Positions 53,230 through 62,743 of a stretch of 64,000 nt of DNA are shown piece after piece. The notes under the pieces are model-generated. The model saw only the letters and a list, made by a program, of their open reading frames with translations. It made no database searches and was not told the origin of the DNA. Both the position numbers and the translations under genes were made by a program. The stretch's first letter is position 1. Every line of letters begins with the position of its first letter. Source of the DNA: Acidimicrobiaceae bacterium (lineage in GTDB: Bacteria; Actinomycetota; Acidimicrobiia; Acidimicrobiales; Poriferisodalaceae); contig PBMG01000015.1 of assembly GCA_002722565.1 (NCBI GenBank), positions 1 to 64,000 on the forward strand. The letters run 5' to 3'.

Positions 53230-54246
53230 CTATAGCCCAAGTATTTCAGCAGCACGTTCAGCCAAATAGACAACGCTCTGGGGAAAAATCTCTACCTCTT
53301 CGGGAATTTCAGGATTCGCTCCACCGACGTAACGAGCGTGAACTCCTTCCAAAATGCAAGCCAAGCGCCAACTGGCAAAAGCAAAAAAGAAGTCCATGTC
53401 GCTGGTATCTCGCCCAGTTACACGACCATATTCAGTTACCAGTTCCTGTCGACTTGAGAAGCCCCCATAGATAGTTGCAGCATCTCCAAGAGGTAAGAAT
53501 TGGTCATCTTGCTCACTCCAGTAAGCCAAGAGAATCCCCAAATCAGCTAAAGGGTCACCAAGAGTGGAAATTTCCCAATCAAGTACAGCTGCTACCTCGC
53601 CTTGAGGTGACACTAAACAGTTATCCAAACGGAAGTCACCATGAATCAAGGTCGCTTCGCGTTGCTCAGGAATGTTGGTGGTCAACACATCGTGCACTTC
53701 TTCGATGACAGGCAACTTTCTCGACGTCATAGCGTTGAATTGACGAAGCCACGTCCGCAATTGGCGCGCCACGTAATCTTCGCGCTTGCCTAAGTCCGCC
53801 AAACTCGTTGCTTCCAGATCAACCGAATGAATAGCAGCTAAAGCCTCTATTAATTTCGGCCCCACCACTGGCCTTTTGTCAGTGGCGACATCAGATGCAG
53901 AGTCTTGATCTCGCAACACGTACCCTTCAACAAATTCGGTCACATAAAAATCTGCGCCATTGATCGTCGAGTCAGTGCACAGCCCCACAACTGGAGGAAC
54001 GGGCACGTCGCTATCGTCAAGGGAAGACAACAGCCGGTGCTCCCGCACCATGTCGTGTGCTCCCTCCAAGACGTGACCCAGAGGTGGACGACGCAGTACC
54101 CATTTTCGATCGTTGTTATCGGTAACTCTGTAAGTGAGATTCGAATGACCGCCAGTGATCAGTTCAAACTTGAGAGGGGAACCTAAATTGTCAACTCGCG
54201 CAGACAACCATTCCGTCACAGGCTTTTCCTCAATACCCTTAACCAC
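53230..54246 (-). CDS. Aminoglycoside-phosphotransferase-like kinase (FadE-associated type)
   Basis: A 338-residue APH-fold protein. The GGHSNLTYRV and VLRRPPLGHVLEGAHDM region, LIHGDFRLDN (catalytic loop) and VLDWEISTLGDPLADLG (metal-binding Asp) are those of the ACAD10/FadE36-like group, which sits near acyl-CoA enzymes and is thought to phosphorylate hydroxy-acyl substrates. The GTG at 54246 is chosen because GAGGAG is four bases upstream; the frame opens eight codons earlier. It fits the nearby acyl-CoA genes. Confidence 0.92.
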   Translation of the reverse strand: MVKGIEEKPVTEWLSARVDNLGSPLKFELITGGHSNLTYRVTDNNDRKWVLRRPPLGHVLEGAHDMVREHRLLSSLDDSDVPVPPVVGLCTDSTINGADFYVTEFVEGYVLRDQDSASDVATDKRPVVGPKLIEALAAIHSVDLEATSLADLGKREDYVARQLRTWLRQFNAMTSRKLPVIEEVHDVLTTNIPEQREATLIHGDFRLDNCLVSPQGEVAAVLDWEISTLGDPLADLGILLAYWSEQDDQFLPLGDAATIYGGFSSRQELVTEYGRVTGRDTSDMDFFFAFASWRLACILEGVHARYVGGANPEIPEEVEIFPQSVVYLAERAAEILGL

Positions 54247-54337
54247 AACACTCCTCAACTCGATATTCACTTGAAACTACATCTTGGTTGAGTCAAGCCG
54301 TAGCGAAACCACAACTCTGCCGAACGAAAGGAACGAC

Positions 54338-55045
54338 ATGATCGATGTCACAGACCAGGACTTCGAACAACAAGTAATCGAAAAAAGCAACGAAATCCCT
54401 GTGATAGTGGACTTGTGGGCGCCCTGGTGTGAACCATGCAAAACGTTGGGCCCCCTTCTTGAACAAGTCATAGACGCTCAAGGAGGCAAGGTGCTTGGCG
54501 TCAAAATAAATGTCGACGAGAACCCTGGCGTATCGCAAGCCTTCCAAGTTCAGTCAATACCAATGGTCGTAGCGTTCAAAGACGGGCAAGCCGTCGACGG
54601 TTTCATGGGTGCCCAAGGCGAACCCATGCTTCAAGATTTCGTAACCCGTCTGCTGCCCACCGAGGAAGAGAACGAGCTTGAAGCACTCATCGAAGCCGGA
54701 GACGAACTGTCGCTACGCGCAGCGCTAGACACCCAAAGCGATCACCCACAAGCTGTGGTGGCACTTGCTGAGCTACTAGTGGATGATGGGCGCACCGAAG
54801 AAGGGCTGGCGCTCCTGGAACGAATACCTGAGTCAGCCGAAAGCAGACGCGTCGCGGCCACAGCAAGAACAGCTGATGTCTCGAGCGAACCTGATGAACT
54901 AGATGCGGAACTCCAAGAACTTCTTGGCCAAGTTAAGAATGACGACGAAGCCCGCCAGCGATTCGTTGACCTTCTCGAAGTGATGGGATCGGAAGATCCA
55001 AGAACAGCAGAATGGCGCCGAAAACTATCAACAGCGTTGTTCTGA
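54338..55045 (+). CDS. CnoX/YbbN-like thioredoxin-domain protein
   Basis: A 235-residue protein with an N-terminal thioredoxin domain (active site WCEPC, Cys31 and Cys34; VQSIPMVVAFKDG with cis-Pro) and a C-terminal TPR-like helical domain (QAVVALAELLVDDGRTEEGLALLERIP). That is the layout of the chaperone-redox protein CnoX. Unlike the E. coli protein it keeps both Cys of the motif. The ATG at 54338 has AAGGAA upstream; the open frame begins 18 codons earlier. Confidence 0.92.
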   Translation: MIDVTDQDFEQQVIEKSNEIPVIVDLWAPWCEPCKTLGPLLEQVIDAQGGKVLGVKINVDENPGVSQAFQVQSIPMVVAFKDGQAVDGFMGAQGEPMLQDFVTRLLPTEEENELEALIEAGDELSLRAALDTQSDHPQAVVALAELLVDDGRTEEGLALLERIPESAESRRVAATARTADVSSEPDELDAELQELLGQVKNDDEARQRFVDLLEVMGSEDPRTAEWRRKLSTALF

Positions 55046-55119
55046 AAAGCAGCACCCGTAGTGAGTGACACGCACCGGAAAGTCGGAATTCACTGATTCA
55101 GGAAGCTAACGTCGCAATT

Positions 55120-56094
55120 GTGGCTCAGGCATCGATACAAATCTTTTCAGGGCCCGAACCGTCGTTGCTCGCTGACGCTGTGCGAGAGAGCCTCGAAGAA
55201 CTAGTCGGCACACAAGATCGTTCACTGATACTCGAAGAACTAGTCGGCGAGGAATACACAATTGAACAAGTAGCTGACGCGGTCCAAACACCACCACTGT
55301 TAACTGATCGTCGTGTCGTGGTTGTCCGAGGTTTCAACCGATTTAAAGTTGATGACCTGAAACCACTCATCGAACTGTTAAGTGACCCGCCGACAACAAC
55401 TGACCTAGTTATTGAATGGGGTAGTGGAGCCGTACCGAAAAAACTGGTTGATGCAGCAAAGGCAATTGATGGAGAACAAATAAAGGTAGGGGCGCCAGGG
55501 ACGGGTCGAGCGCGAAACGGATGGCTTCAAGAACGTTTTGACACATCTGTCGTTCAACTAAATCCCAGTGCCCGGCAATTGATCTCAGAACACCTTGGCG
55601 AGGATGTAGCGCGTCTCACGGGCTTACTGCAAACACTTGAAGGGGTCTATGGCGTAGATGCCGAACTTACAGATGCAGAGGTGCAACCATTCCTCGGGGA
55701 TGAGGGCGGAGTACCTCCATGGGATCTGACTGACGCTATAGACCGAGGGGAAATGAAAACGGCCCTCGAAGTGCTGCAACGCATGATGAGCGGAGGCGGA
55801 CGCCACCCCCTGCAAGTAATGGCAACCCTTCACAGTCACTACGAACGGATTCTGCGACTTGACGGAACCGAAATCTCAAACGAAAAAGAAGCCGCAGCCC
55901 ATCTTCAGATAAAAGGCTCAACCTTTCCCGCTAAGAAGGCACTTACTCAGATGCGACGGCTAGGTCCGAACAAAGTCCGTCGCGCCATTGAATTATTGAG
56001 TAAGACCGATATAGACCTCCGCGGAAAATCAGCGCTTGACGGTGACATTCTCATGGAGATACTTGTTGCACGCTTGGCGCAACTCAGTCATTAA
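55120..56094 (+). CDS. holA: DNA polymerase III delta subunit
   Basis: A 324-residue clamp-loader delta subunit. It shows the FSGPEPSLLADAVRESLEEL opening, DRRVVVVRGFNRF, TTTDLVIEWGSGAVPKKL, A-R-Q-L-I-S-E-H-L-G-E-D-V-A-R-L and the three-domain length. There is no P-loop, as expected for delta. GTG start. rpsT follows on the other strand one base away, the usual holA-rpsT association. Confidence 0.93.
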   Translation: MAQASIQIFSGPEPSLLADAVRESLEELVGTQDRSLILEELVGEEYTIEQVADAVQTPPLLTDRRVVVVRGFNRFKVDDLKPLIELLSDPPTTTDLVIEWGSGAVPKKLVDAAKAIDGEQIKVGAPGTGRARNGWLQERFDTSVVQLNPSARQLISEHLGEDVARLTGLLQTLEGVYGVDAELTDAEVQPFLGDEGGVPPWDLTDAIDRGEMKTALEVLQRMMSGGGRHPLQVMATLHSHYERILRLDGTEISNEKEAAAHLQIKGSTFPAKKALTQMRRLGPNKVRRAIELLSKTDIDLRGKSALDGDILMEILVARLAQLSH

Positions 56095-56095
56095 T

Positions 56096-56350
56096 TCAGC
56101 TGGATGAAGCTTTAAGAGTCAGTCGAGATTTACGGCGGGCTGCCTCATTCTTGTGAATGACACCCTTCGAAGCGGCAGAATCAAGACGCTTTTGCGCCAG
56201 TCGAAGAGCTTCATCAGTGGGCTCACCAGCATCCACCGCAGCAAAAACAGCTTTCTCTCTCGTCTTTAATTCGCTACGAACAGCCTTGTTGCGAACCCGA
56301 CGGGTTTCGTTTTGGCGGTTCCGCTTAATTTGGCTCTTGATGTTTGCCAC
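56096..56350 (-). CDS. rpsT: 30S ribosomal protein S20
   Basis: An 84-residue S20 that binds 16S rRNA early. [29 protein letters not shown] and the end [12 protein letters not shown] are standard. GTG start with AGAAGGT upstream. It is divergent from lepA, with 180 bases between. Confidence 0.98.
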   Translation of the reverse strand: MANIKSQIKRNRQNETRRVRNKAVRSELKTREKAVFAAVDAGEPTDEALRLAQKRLDSAASKGVIHKNEAARRKSRLTLKASSS

Positions 56351-56490
56351 TTGACCTTCTCTTACCTCAACTCAGACTTGCGCTGTCAAAACCCACTAAC
56401 ACAGGTGACAACCTCTTCAGGCTAGCAACAGGGCCACGCAATGCCGCAGCCCTTACATACTTTCCTAAAGCATGACTCGTAGCGATAGAG

Positions 56491-56514
56491 CCAACGAATC
56501 TTCGTTCTCGTTGG
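56491..56514 (+). promoter_or_regulatory. Hairpin before lepA
   Basis: CCAACGA (56491-56497) pairs perfectly with TCGTTGG (56508-56514); a smaller stem CGAA-TC-TTCG (56495-56504) overlaps it. It ends 16 bases before the lepA ATG at 56531 (4 before the TTG at 56519) and may limit access to the start, which has no clear ribosome site. Confidence 0.4.
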
Positions 56515-56530
56515 TACCTTGCAGTTCCAG

Positions 56531-58315
56531 ATGGATCTAACACAGATACGAAACTTTTCGATCATCGCGCACATCGATCACGGAAAATCCACCTTGTCGG
56601 ACCGGATTTTAGAGATCACCGGCGCTGTTGAAGCGAGATCCATGCGCGCCCAATACCTCGATTCGATGGATCTAGAACGCGAACGAGGTATCACAATCAA
56701 AGCCCAAAACGTCAGAGTTGAATGGAAAGGACACGTCCTACACCTCATCGATACGCCCGGACATGTCGATTTCGGATATGAGGTCAGTCGCTCTTTAGCG
56801 GCATGTGAAGGTGTTGTTCTGTTAGTCGACGCCGCACAAGGTATCGAGGCGCAAACTTTGGCTAACTGTTATCTCGCCCTCGAAAATGACCTGGAGATCG
56901 TCCCGGTCCTCAACAAGATTGATTTACCAGCGGCCGATCCCGACCTTTATGCCTCCGAGATCGAAAACGTCCTCGGATTGCCCGCAGAAGAAGTACTCCA
57001 AATATCAGCAAAAACAGGAGATGGAATCACAGAACTCCTTGACGCAATTGTCGACAGAATCCCGCCTCCCCAAGGCAATATCAACGACCCTCTGCAAGCT
57101 CTGATTTTTGATTCCTACTTCGATCAATACCGAGGCGTTGTTTCCTCAATGCGGATCATGAACGGCCGAATTCGTACCAACGACAAACTACGATTCATGC
57201 AAACCGGAGGAACCCACGACGCCGAAGAAATCGGAGTGCGTTCTCCAGGTGTCACCCCGGTAAACGAGCTTGGGCCAGGAGAAGTTGGCTACCTCATTGC
57301 CAGCATCAAAGACGTAGGCCAAGCGAAATCTGGAGAAACGGTCACCACAGCGTCAGGTTCTGCCGAACAAGCTCTAGAAGGGTACGAAGACCCCAAACCG
57401 ATGGTCTTCTGTGGCCTATATCCCGTAGATGGGGATGAATACCCTGACCTACGAGAAGCGCTACAAAAACTAAAACTTAATGATGCGTCAATCACCTTTG
57501 AGCCAGAAACATCCGGTGCCCTTGGCTTTGGATTTAGATGTGGTTTCCTGGGTCTACTTCACATGGAAATCGTGCGAGAAAGACTCGAACGAGAATTCGA
57601 CCTCTCCCTGATAGCCACTGCGCCCTCTGTGGCGTACAAAGTCACCACCGAAGATGGCAACACTTTCGACGTAGATAACCCATCAGACCTTCCAGATATG
57701 GGTTCTGTTGCCGTGATAGAAGAACCCATGCTCAAGATCAGCATCCTCACACCAGCGGACTACACCGGGACAGTGATGGAACTTTGTCAGGGTCGCAGGG
57801 GAACCATGGTTCGAATGGAATACCTGTCGCCTGAACGAGTCGAACTGCACTATGAGATACCGCTTGCAGAAGTCGTCACAGATTTTTTTGATCAACTCAA
57901 AAGTCGGACCCAAGGCTACGCAAGCTTGGACTATGAGCCCTCTGGCTATAAACCGGACAAACTAGTGAAAGTCGATGTGCTGCTCAATGGGGATCCGGTA
58001 GACGCGTTCTCCACAATTGTTCATGGTGATGCCGCCTACGATTACGGACGTCGAATGGCAGAAAAACTTCGAGAACTTATACCTCGCCAAATGTTTGACG
58101 TCCCGATCCAAGCAGCAATCGGAGGACGGATCATTGCGAGAGAAACAGTAAAAGCCAAACGAAAAGACGTGTTAGCTAAATGTTATGGCGGTGACATAAC
58201 GCGCAAACGAAAACTCCTTGAACAACAGAAAAAGGGAAAAAAGAAAATGAAAGCCATCGGACGCGTTGAGGTACCAAACGAAGCCTTTGTCTCGGCTCTC
58301 AAACTCGATGACTAA
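56531..58315 (+). CDS. lepA: Elongation factor 4 (LepA)
   Basis: A 594-residue translational GTPase that back-translocates or aids initiation. N-terminal [40 protein letters not shown] and the C-terminal LepA-specific domain ([22 protein letters not shown]) are standard. The ATG at 56531 matches homologs; a TTG four codons upstream is possible. It is followed by hrcA on the same strand. Confidence 0.97.
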   Translation: MDLTQIRNFSIIAHIDHGKSTLSDRILEITGAVEARSMRAQYLDSMDLERERGITIKAQNVRVEWKGHVLHLIDTPGHVDFGYEVSRSLAACEGVVLLVDAAQGIEAQTLANCYLALENDLEIVPVLNKIDLPAADPDLYASEIENVLGLPAEEVLQISAKTGDGITELLDAIVDRIPPPQGNINDPLQALIFDSYFDQYRGVVSSMRIMNGRIRTNDKLRFMQTGGTHDAEEIGVRSPGVTPVNELGPGEVGYLIASIKDVGQAKSGETVTTASGSAEQALEGYEDPKPMVFCGLYPVDGDEYPDLREALQKLKLNDASITFEPETSGALGFGFRCGFLGLLHMEIVRERLEREFDLSLIATAPSVAYKVTTEDGNTFDVDNPSDLPDMGSVAVIEEPMLKISILTPADYTGTVMELCQGRRGTMVRMEYLSPERVELHYEIPLAEVVTDFFDQLKSRTQGYASLDYEPSGYKPDKLVKVDVLLNGDPVDAFSTIVHGDAAYDYGRRMAEKLRELIPRQMFDVPIQAAIGGRIIARETVKAKRKDVLAKCYGGDITRKRKLLEQQKKGKKKMKAIGRVEVPNEAFVSALKLDD

Positions 58316-58406
58316 CGCTTATCGATAGGACACAGTTCCAGGACCCCAAAGATGCGCCTAGTATTCCAACACGGGATGATCGCCGGCTCAGCGAACAGGA
58401 CCAAAC

Positions 58407-59414
58407 GTGGATAACCGTAAAGCAACAGTACTCAGAGCTGTCGTAGAAAGTTTCATCGACACAGCACAACCAGTCGGTTCACGAGCGGTGTCCGATTTGG
58501 CGGGCCTTGAAGTATCGGCTGCCACCATCCGAAATGAAATGGCGAGCCTCGAAGCTGATGGCTACCTAGCGCAGCCCCACACCAGCGCTGGCCGAATTCC
58601 CACTGAAGCGGGCTACCGGTACTTCGTAGACAGCCTCGGCCCCGGCCACCTCGACGACACCGAAGCCAGACAGATCAGTGCCTTTTTCAGGCACGCTCAA
58701 GGCCAAATCGAGCAACGCCTTGCCGACACCAGTCGCCTGCTATCCCAACTCACCGCATATGCAGCGGTGATTGTCGGACCTGCACACGACCCAGCAACCG
58801 TTAGATCAGCACAACTCGTAGACCTTGGTTCAGGACGACTACTGCTGGTTATCGTCACCTCATCAGGTTCTGTGGAGCGCTCCATGATCGAACTCGTTAG
58901 CGGCGCCGAGGTTGAACCTGCTCACCTAGCAGTCGCGTCGGCTGCGATCAATGAGGCCTTCATCGGATCCTCGCTTGGCAGCATCCCCACAGTGAACCTG
59001 ACCGGACAACCCGAAGTTGACAACCTGATAGCGACGACCATGGCGTCGATCTCTCCATCATCCAGCCATGCCGGTGACCTCTATGTGGGAGGCGCAGCCA
59101 ATATGGCTGGACAATTCGACGCAGTATCAACAGTCAAATCCGTGCTAGCAGTTCTCGAGGAGCAACTGCTTGTCGTAGGTCTCCTAGGGGACCTGGTAGA
59201 GCGCGGCCTTAGCGTCGCCATTGGTTCAGAGACGGGTGTCGCACCCTTAGCCCAGTGTGCAGTAGTTGTTGCTCCATACAAGGTCGATGGTGAACAGGTC
59301 GGTAGCATCGGAGTTCTGGGACCAACCCGTATGGACTACCCAAAAGCTCTAGCCGCAGTGCATGTGGTTAGTAGCCGTCTTGGTGAGTCCTTAGGTGAGG
59401 CACACGAGGACTGA
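58407..59414 (+). CDS. hrcA: Heat-inducible transcription repressor HrcA
   Basis: A 335-residue repressor of heat-shock genes. The N-terminal winged helix ([51 protein letters not shown]) is diagnostic, followed by the GAF-like dimerisation domain. The protein normally binds CIRCE operators; none is visible before hrcA or dnaJ here, so the operator may lie at a groE locus outside the window. GTG start. Confidence 0.96.
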   Translation: MDNRKATVLRAVVESFIDTAQPVGSRAVSDLAGLEVSAATIRNEMASLEADGYLAQPHTSAGRIPTEAGYRYFVDSLGPGHLDDTEARQISAFFRHAQGQIEQRLADTSRLLSQLTAYAAVIVGPAHDPATVRSAQLVDLGSGRLLLVIVTSSGSVERSMIELVSGAEVEPAHLAVASAAINEAFIGSSLGSIPTVNLTGQPEVDNLIATTMASISPSSSHAGDLYVGGAANMAGQFDAVSTVKSVLAVLEEQLLVVGLLGDLVERGLSVAIGSETGVAPLAQCAVVVAPYKVDGEQVGSIGVLGPTRMDYPKALAAVHVVSSRLGESLGEAHED

Positions 59415-59422
59415 ACAAGCCG

Positions 59423-60550
59423 ATGGCAACTGACTACTACGAGTTGTTAGAAGTAGATCGCGGCGCATCTTCAGACGACCTCAAGCGGGCCTACCGAAAG
59501 CTGGCACGCCAATATCACCCCGATGCGAACCCAAACGACCAAGAAGCCGAAGCCAAATTCAAAGAAATCAGCGAAGCGTACGCCGTGCTCTCAGATGCCG
59601 ATGCCCGCTCCCGCTATGACCAATTCGGTCACGATGGGTTAAGAGGCGGAGGAATGGGCGGAGACCCATTCAATTTTGACCTCAACGACATTTTCGAAAA
59701 CTTCTTCGGAGGAAACCCCTTCGGCGGTGGAAGAACCAGAGGGCCATCTGGCCCACCCCCAGGTGAAGACCAAGAAGTAGTGCTTGACCTCAGCTTCGAA
59801 GAAGCAATATTTGGAATCGATAGCAGAGTAGAAATTCAAACAGCTGTGGGATGCGAAGACTGTTCAGGTTCGGGCGCAGCTGAAGGAACCTCCCCTCGCC
59901 AATGCACCGAATGTGGAGGTGCAGGCCAAGTCCGACAAGTACGTCAAAGTCTTCTAGGACAGATGGTCACCGCAGCGAATTGCCCTAGGTGTGGAGGGCT
60001 CGGTCAGGAAATCGCAAACCCATGTCGGCAATGCAGGGGAGAAGGTCGCTACCGCGAATCAGTGTCCTATGAAGTTCGAGTACCAGCAGGTGTAGACACA
60101 GGATCAACACTTCGACTTACAGGACGCGGAGCCGCTGGACCAAGAGGCGGCCCTCACGGAGATCTTTATGTCCATTTGAGGGTCGCAAACTCCGAACAAT
60201 TCGAGCGAGAAGGCGACACGCTATACGCAGAACTCCAAGTAACTATGTTCCAAGCAGCCTTAGGGGCACGAATCGACTTTGAGACACTCGACGAAACGGT
60301 TGAACTTGCGATCCCACCAGGAACTCAACCCGGGGAAATCTTCCGACTACGAGACCATGGCGTACCGCGACTCGAGGGGCGCGGAAGAGGAAGAGGCGAC
60401 ATGATTCTTTCGGTCAAGGTTGAAATTCCGTCGAAACTCTCAAAAAATGAGGAAGACCAACTTCGGGAAATAGCGGAACAACGCGGAGAAAAGGTCGCCG
60501 ATCCAGGGGACCGCACGGTGCTCGGAAAAATTCGCTCAGCCTTCCAATAG
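59423..60550 (+). CDS. dnaJ: Chaperone protein DnaJ
   Basis: A 375-residue type I J-protein: J domain with HPD (32-34), Gly/Phe-rich segment, a zinc domain with four C-x-x-C-x-G-x-G-type repeats ([32 protein letters not shown]), then the two substrate-binding barrels. It stimulates DnaK. It lies nine bases after hrcA, the typical hrcA-dnaJ pair. Confidence 0.98.
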   Translation: MATDYYELLEVDRGASSDDLKRAYRKLARQYHPDANPNDQEAEAKFKEISEAYAVLSDADARSRYDQFGHDGLRGGGMGGDPFNFDLNDIFENFFGGNPFGGGRTRGPSGPPPGEDQEVVLDLSFEEAIFGIDSRVEIQTAVGCEDCSGSGAAEGTSPRQCTECGGAGQVRQVRQSLLGQMVTAANCPRCGGLGQEIANPCRQCRGEGRYRESVSYEVRVPAGVDTGSTLRLTGRGAAGPRGGPHGDLYVHLRVANSEQFEREGDTLYAELQVTMFQAALGARIDFETLDETVELAIPPGTQPGEIFRLRDHGVPRLEGRGRGRGDMILSVKVEIPSKLSKNEEDQLREIAEQRGEKVADPGDRTVLGKIRSAFQ

Positions 60551-60554
60551 ATCC

Positions 60555-61250
60555 ATGAGCTCTCTTCCCGACGGAACCAATGGTCCACACGCCTTTGTGA
60601 ACAATCTCGAAGAGCCAGAACTATCAGACGAAGACCGACATCACCTACAACGCGTATTACGACTCAAACCGTCGGATCCGCTCACCATCAGTGACGGGGC
60701 CAACCGTTGGCGCCCCGCGATCTTCGGAACCACCATCGAAGCAACAGGTGAAATCGTTAAAGTCCCACCACCAACGGTACCCATCACCATCGGGTTCGTC
60801 GTTCCCAAAGGTGACCGTCCAGCCTGGATCGTACAAAAACTCACCGAATTGGGGGTCGACGAAATCCATCTACTCAGTTCGCTGAGGTCAGTTGTCAAAT
60901 GGGACCCTCCAAAAGCTGAGCAACAACATCAGCGACTCGGGCGAATAGCGCGAGAGGCCGCTATGCAATCTCGACAAGTCAGACTCCCCAAAATCAAACC
61001 GATCAATGAACTTAAACAGGCGACACTAGAGCCAGGGATTTGTTTGGCGCATCGCTCCGAGGAACGGGTCACCCTAAAGCACCCATGTATTTACATCGGA
61101 CCCGAAGGAGGATGGGACCCAACCGAGTTGGATGGTTTACCGACGGTTTCTTTGGGGCCGTCGGTCCTCCGAGCAGAAACAGCAGCCGTCGCTGCAGCCT
61201 CGGCACTTTCGTTACTTCGCCAAGACTTATTGGACAACCACTCTCCGTGA
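60555..61250 (+). CDS. rsmE: 16S rRNA (uracil1498-N3)-methyltransferase
   Basis: A 231-residue SPOUT-fold methyltransferase that methylates U1498 of 16S rRNA. It has a PUA-like N-terminus (HHLQRVLRLKPSDPLTISDG), KLTELGVDEIHLL, the R-x-x-R-I-A-R-E-A-A-M-Q-S-R region and the knotted SAM site IYIGPEGGWDPTEL and LRAETAAVAA. It starts four bases after dnaJ. Confidence 0.96.
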   Translation: MSSLPDGTNGPHAFVNNLEEPELSDEDRHHLQRVLRLKPSDPLTISDGANRWRPAIFGTTIEATGEIVKVPPPTVPITIGFVVPKGDRPAWIVQKLTELGVDEIHLLSSLRSVVKWDPPKAEQQHQRLGRIAREAAMQSRQVRLPKIKPINELKQATLEPGICLAHRSEERVTLKHPCIYIGPEGGWDPTELDGLPTVSLGPSVLRAETAAVAAASALSLLRQDLLDNHSP

Positions 61251-61290
61251 ACTATGGTCACTCTTAATCAACTGCTGATCGGGGGTGAAC

Positions 61291-61803
61291 ATGACTGAGG
61301 TAAGCCTCAACCAAGAATCGATAGACGGAGAGAATTACAGCTTCAAAGTTGGCGAACGCCTCCGACTTGTACGTCGACAAAAGCGCATGTCACTCCAGGA
61401 AGTGGAGGCAGACTCCAGCCACGAATTTAAAGCTTCGGTCCTCGGTGCTTATGAACGTGGAGAGCGAGCCATATCAGTTCCCCGGCTATCTCGACTCGCC
61501 CACTTCTATGATGTCCCCGTCGGGCAGCTGCTACCTCGAGGCGACGGCATCGCCGACGATTCAGCCATGAACCTTGATCAACAGGTCACTATCGACCTTG
61601 ATCGCTTAGCGCGAGTACCGGGCGCCGAAGCCGCCGTGCTGAGCAGATTCCTCGCGATGATTCAAGCCCAACGACGAGAATTCAACGGGTCATCACTCAC
61701 GATCCGTCGAGATGACCTCCGAACAATCGCTTGCATCCTTGACACAGGAATCGACGAAATAGCAGATCGACTAGACGAACTAGGCGTTCGGCTGGGTGCC
61801 TAA
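61291..61803 (+). CDS. BldD-like transcriptional regulator
   Basis: A 170-residue regulator with an N-terminal XRE-type helix-turn-helix matching BldD (RLRLVRRQKRMSLQEVEADS, SVLGAYERGERAISVPRLSRLAHFYDVPVGQLLP) and a C-terminal domain. BldD controls development in Streptomyces and dimerises through c-di-GMP bound by an RxD-x8-RxxD signature. Here that stretch reads R-R-E, then eight residues, then R-R-D-D (about residues 129-143), so the signature is kept except for an Asp-to-Glu change. The ATG at 61291 with GGGGGTG upstream is preferred to the GTG at 61285. The next gene overlaps its stop. Confidence 0.85.
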   Translation: MTEVSLNQESIDGENYSFKVGERLRLVRRQKRMSLQEVEADSSHEFKASVLGAYERGERAISVPRLSRLAHFYDVPVGQLLPRGDGIADDSAMNLDQQVTIDLDRLARVPGAEAAVLSRFLAMIQAQRREFNGSSLTIRRDDLRTIACILDTGIDEIADRLDELGVRLGA

Positions 61804-62743
61804 CCAGCATCTCAACACCGAGATGAGTACGAACACCGAACCTGCCCTGTACCTGGCAGCTGTTCAATGGCAAGACGAAGAACCATCTCTAGAATTCCGG
61901 GTTGAAGGCAGCGAGCTCCCCGAATTCAAGAGAGCCAATGAACTCGACCTTAGATTTCGCGTTATCGCAGACCGCCCAAGGCGATGCATCGGAACAGTCG
62001 AGCGATCTAAAGATGGCACCAACAGCGTTCCGTGTGACTTGCCAGCAGTGAGCTTACGGCAATGCGAAAAATGCCAGACAAAAGACAACATTGCTGCTGC
62101 CAATATGCACCAAGCGCACCGGAGAGGCCCCGAGGCGATCAGTAAACCGATGGCCGCATATTTGACGCATCCTCACAGACTGTATGCAGCAATATTTCGT
62201 GACGGGTCCACCAAGGTTGGAACTACGCGAGGTTCGTCCGGTGGAAACAGATTGGTAGAACAAGGAGCCTGGTACGCCAAGTACTTGGCACAAGTTGATG
62301 ATGGATTCATGGTGAGAGAACTAGAGGATTTAGTCACCGAAGAACTGGGAATCAACCAAGCAGTCGACACGAGAAAGAAATTCGCCGGGCACCTTGAGCC
62401 TCTCTCAAACCAGGAACTGATTGATCGACTTGATCAACTGTCAAACGAGACCGAAGGACTTATCTCCAAAGAAATCGGTACCCGCGGTGTGTTGCTCGGT
62501 GAGCGGTGGTCGAACCCGAGAACAGAAGACCCAATGTGGAGTGACCTAATTGCATATCCCGCAGCCATCAACCAAGGGGCTCACGAGTTTACAATTCAGT
62601 CAATGGTTGGCCGGCTCGCGGGATGTAGCCGGCAAGGATTTGAAGAAAACTTTCTGCTCGACCTTCAACCGCTTCTCGCGCACCCAATTGAAACCGGCGA
62701 CTTCGAGATCGATGAATTCGTTATGCAAGACAGCCTCTTCTGA
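61796..62743 (+). CDS. DUF2797-like protein
   Basis: A 315-residue protein with the pattern of DUF2797: R-R-C-I-G, a later Cys trio (VPCDLPAVSLRQCEKC), AYLTHPHRLYAAIFRDGSTKVGTTRG and NRLVEQGAWYAKYLA, which resembles a GIY-YIG-type fold with a possible zinc site. Function unknown. The start is GTG at 61796, overlapping the BldD-like gene, or ATG at 61823; neither has a strong ribosome site. The stop overlaps hemW (ATGA). Confidence 0.8.
   Translation: MPNQHLNTEMSTNTEPALYLAAVQWQDEEPSLEFRVEGSELPEFKRANELDLRFRVIADRPRRCIGTVERSKDGTNSVPCDLPAVSLRQCEKCQTKDNIAAANMHQAHRRGPEAISKPMAAYLTHPHRLYAAIFRDGSTKVGTTRGSSGGNRLVEQGAWYAKYLAQVDDGFMVRELEDLVTEELGINQAVDTRKKFAGHLEPLSNQELIDRLDQLSNETEGLISKEIGTRGVLLGERWSNPRTEDPMWSDLIAYPAAINQGAHEFTIQSMVGRLAGCSRQGFEENFLLDLQPLLAHPIETGDFEIDEFVMQDSLF

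Noticed and set aside
58316-58406. CIRCE operator upstream of hrcA
   Set aside because: No TTAGCACTC-N9-GAGTGCTAA-like element could be found before hrcA or dnaJ.
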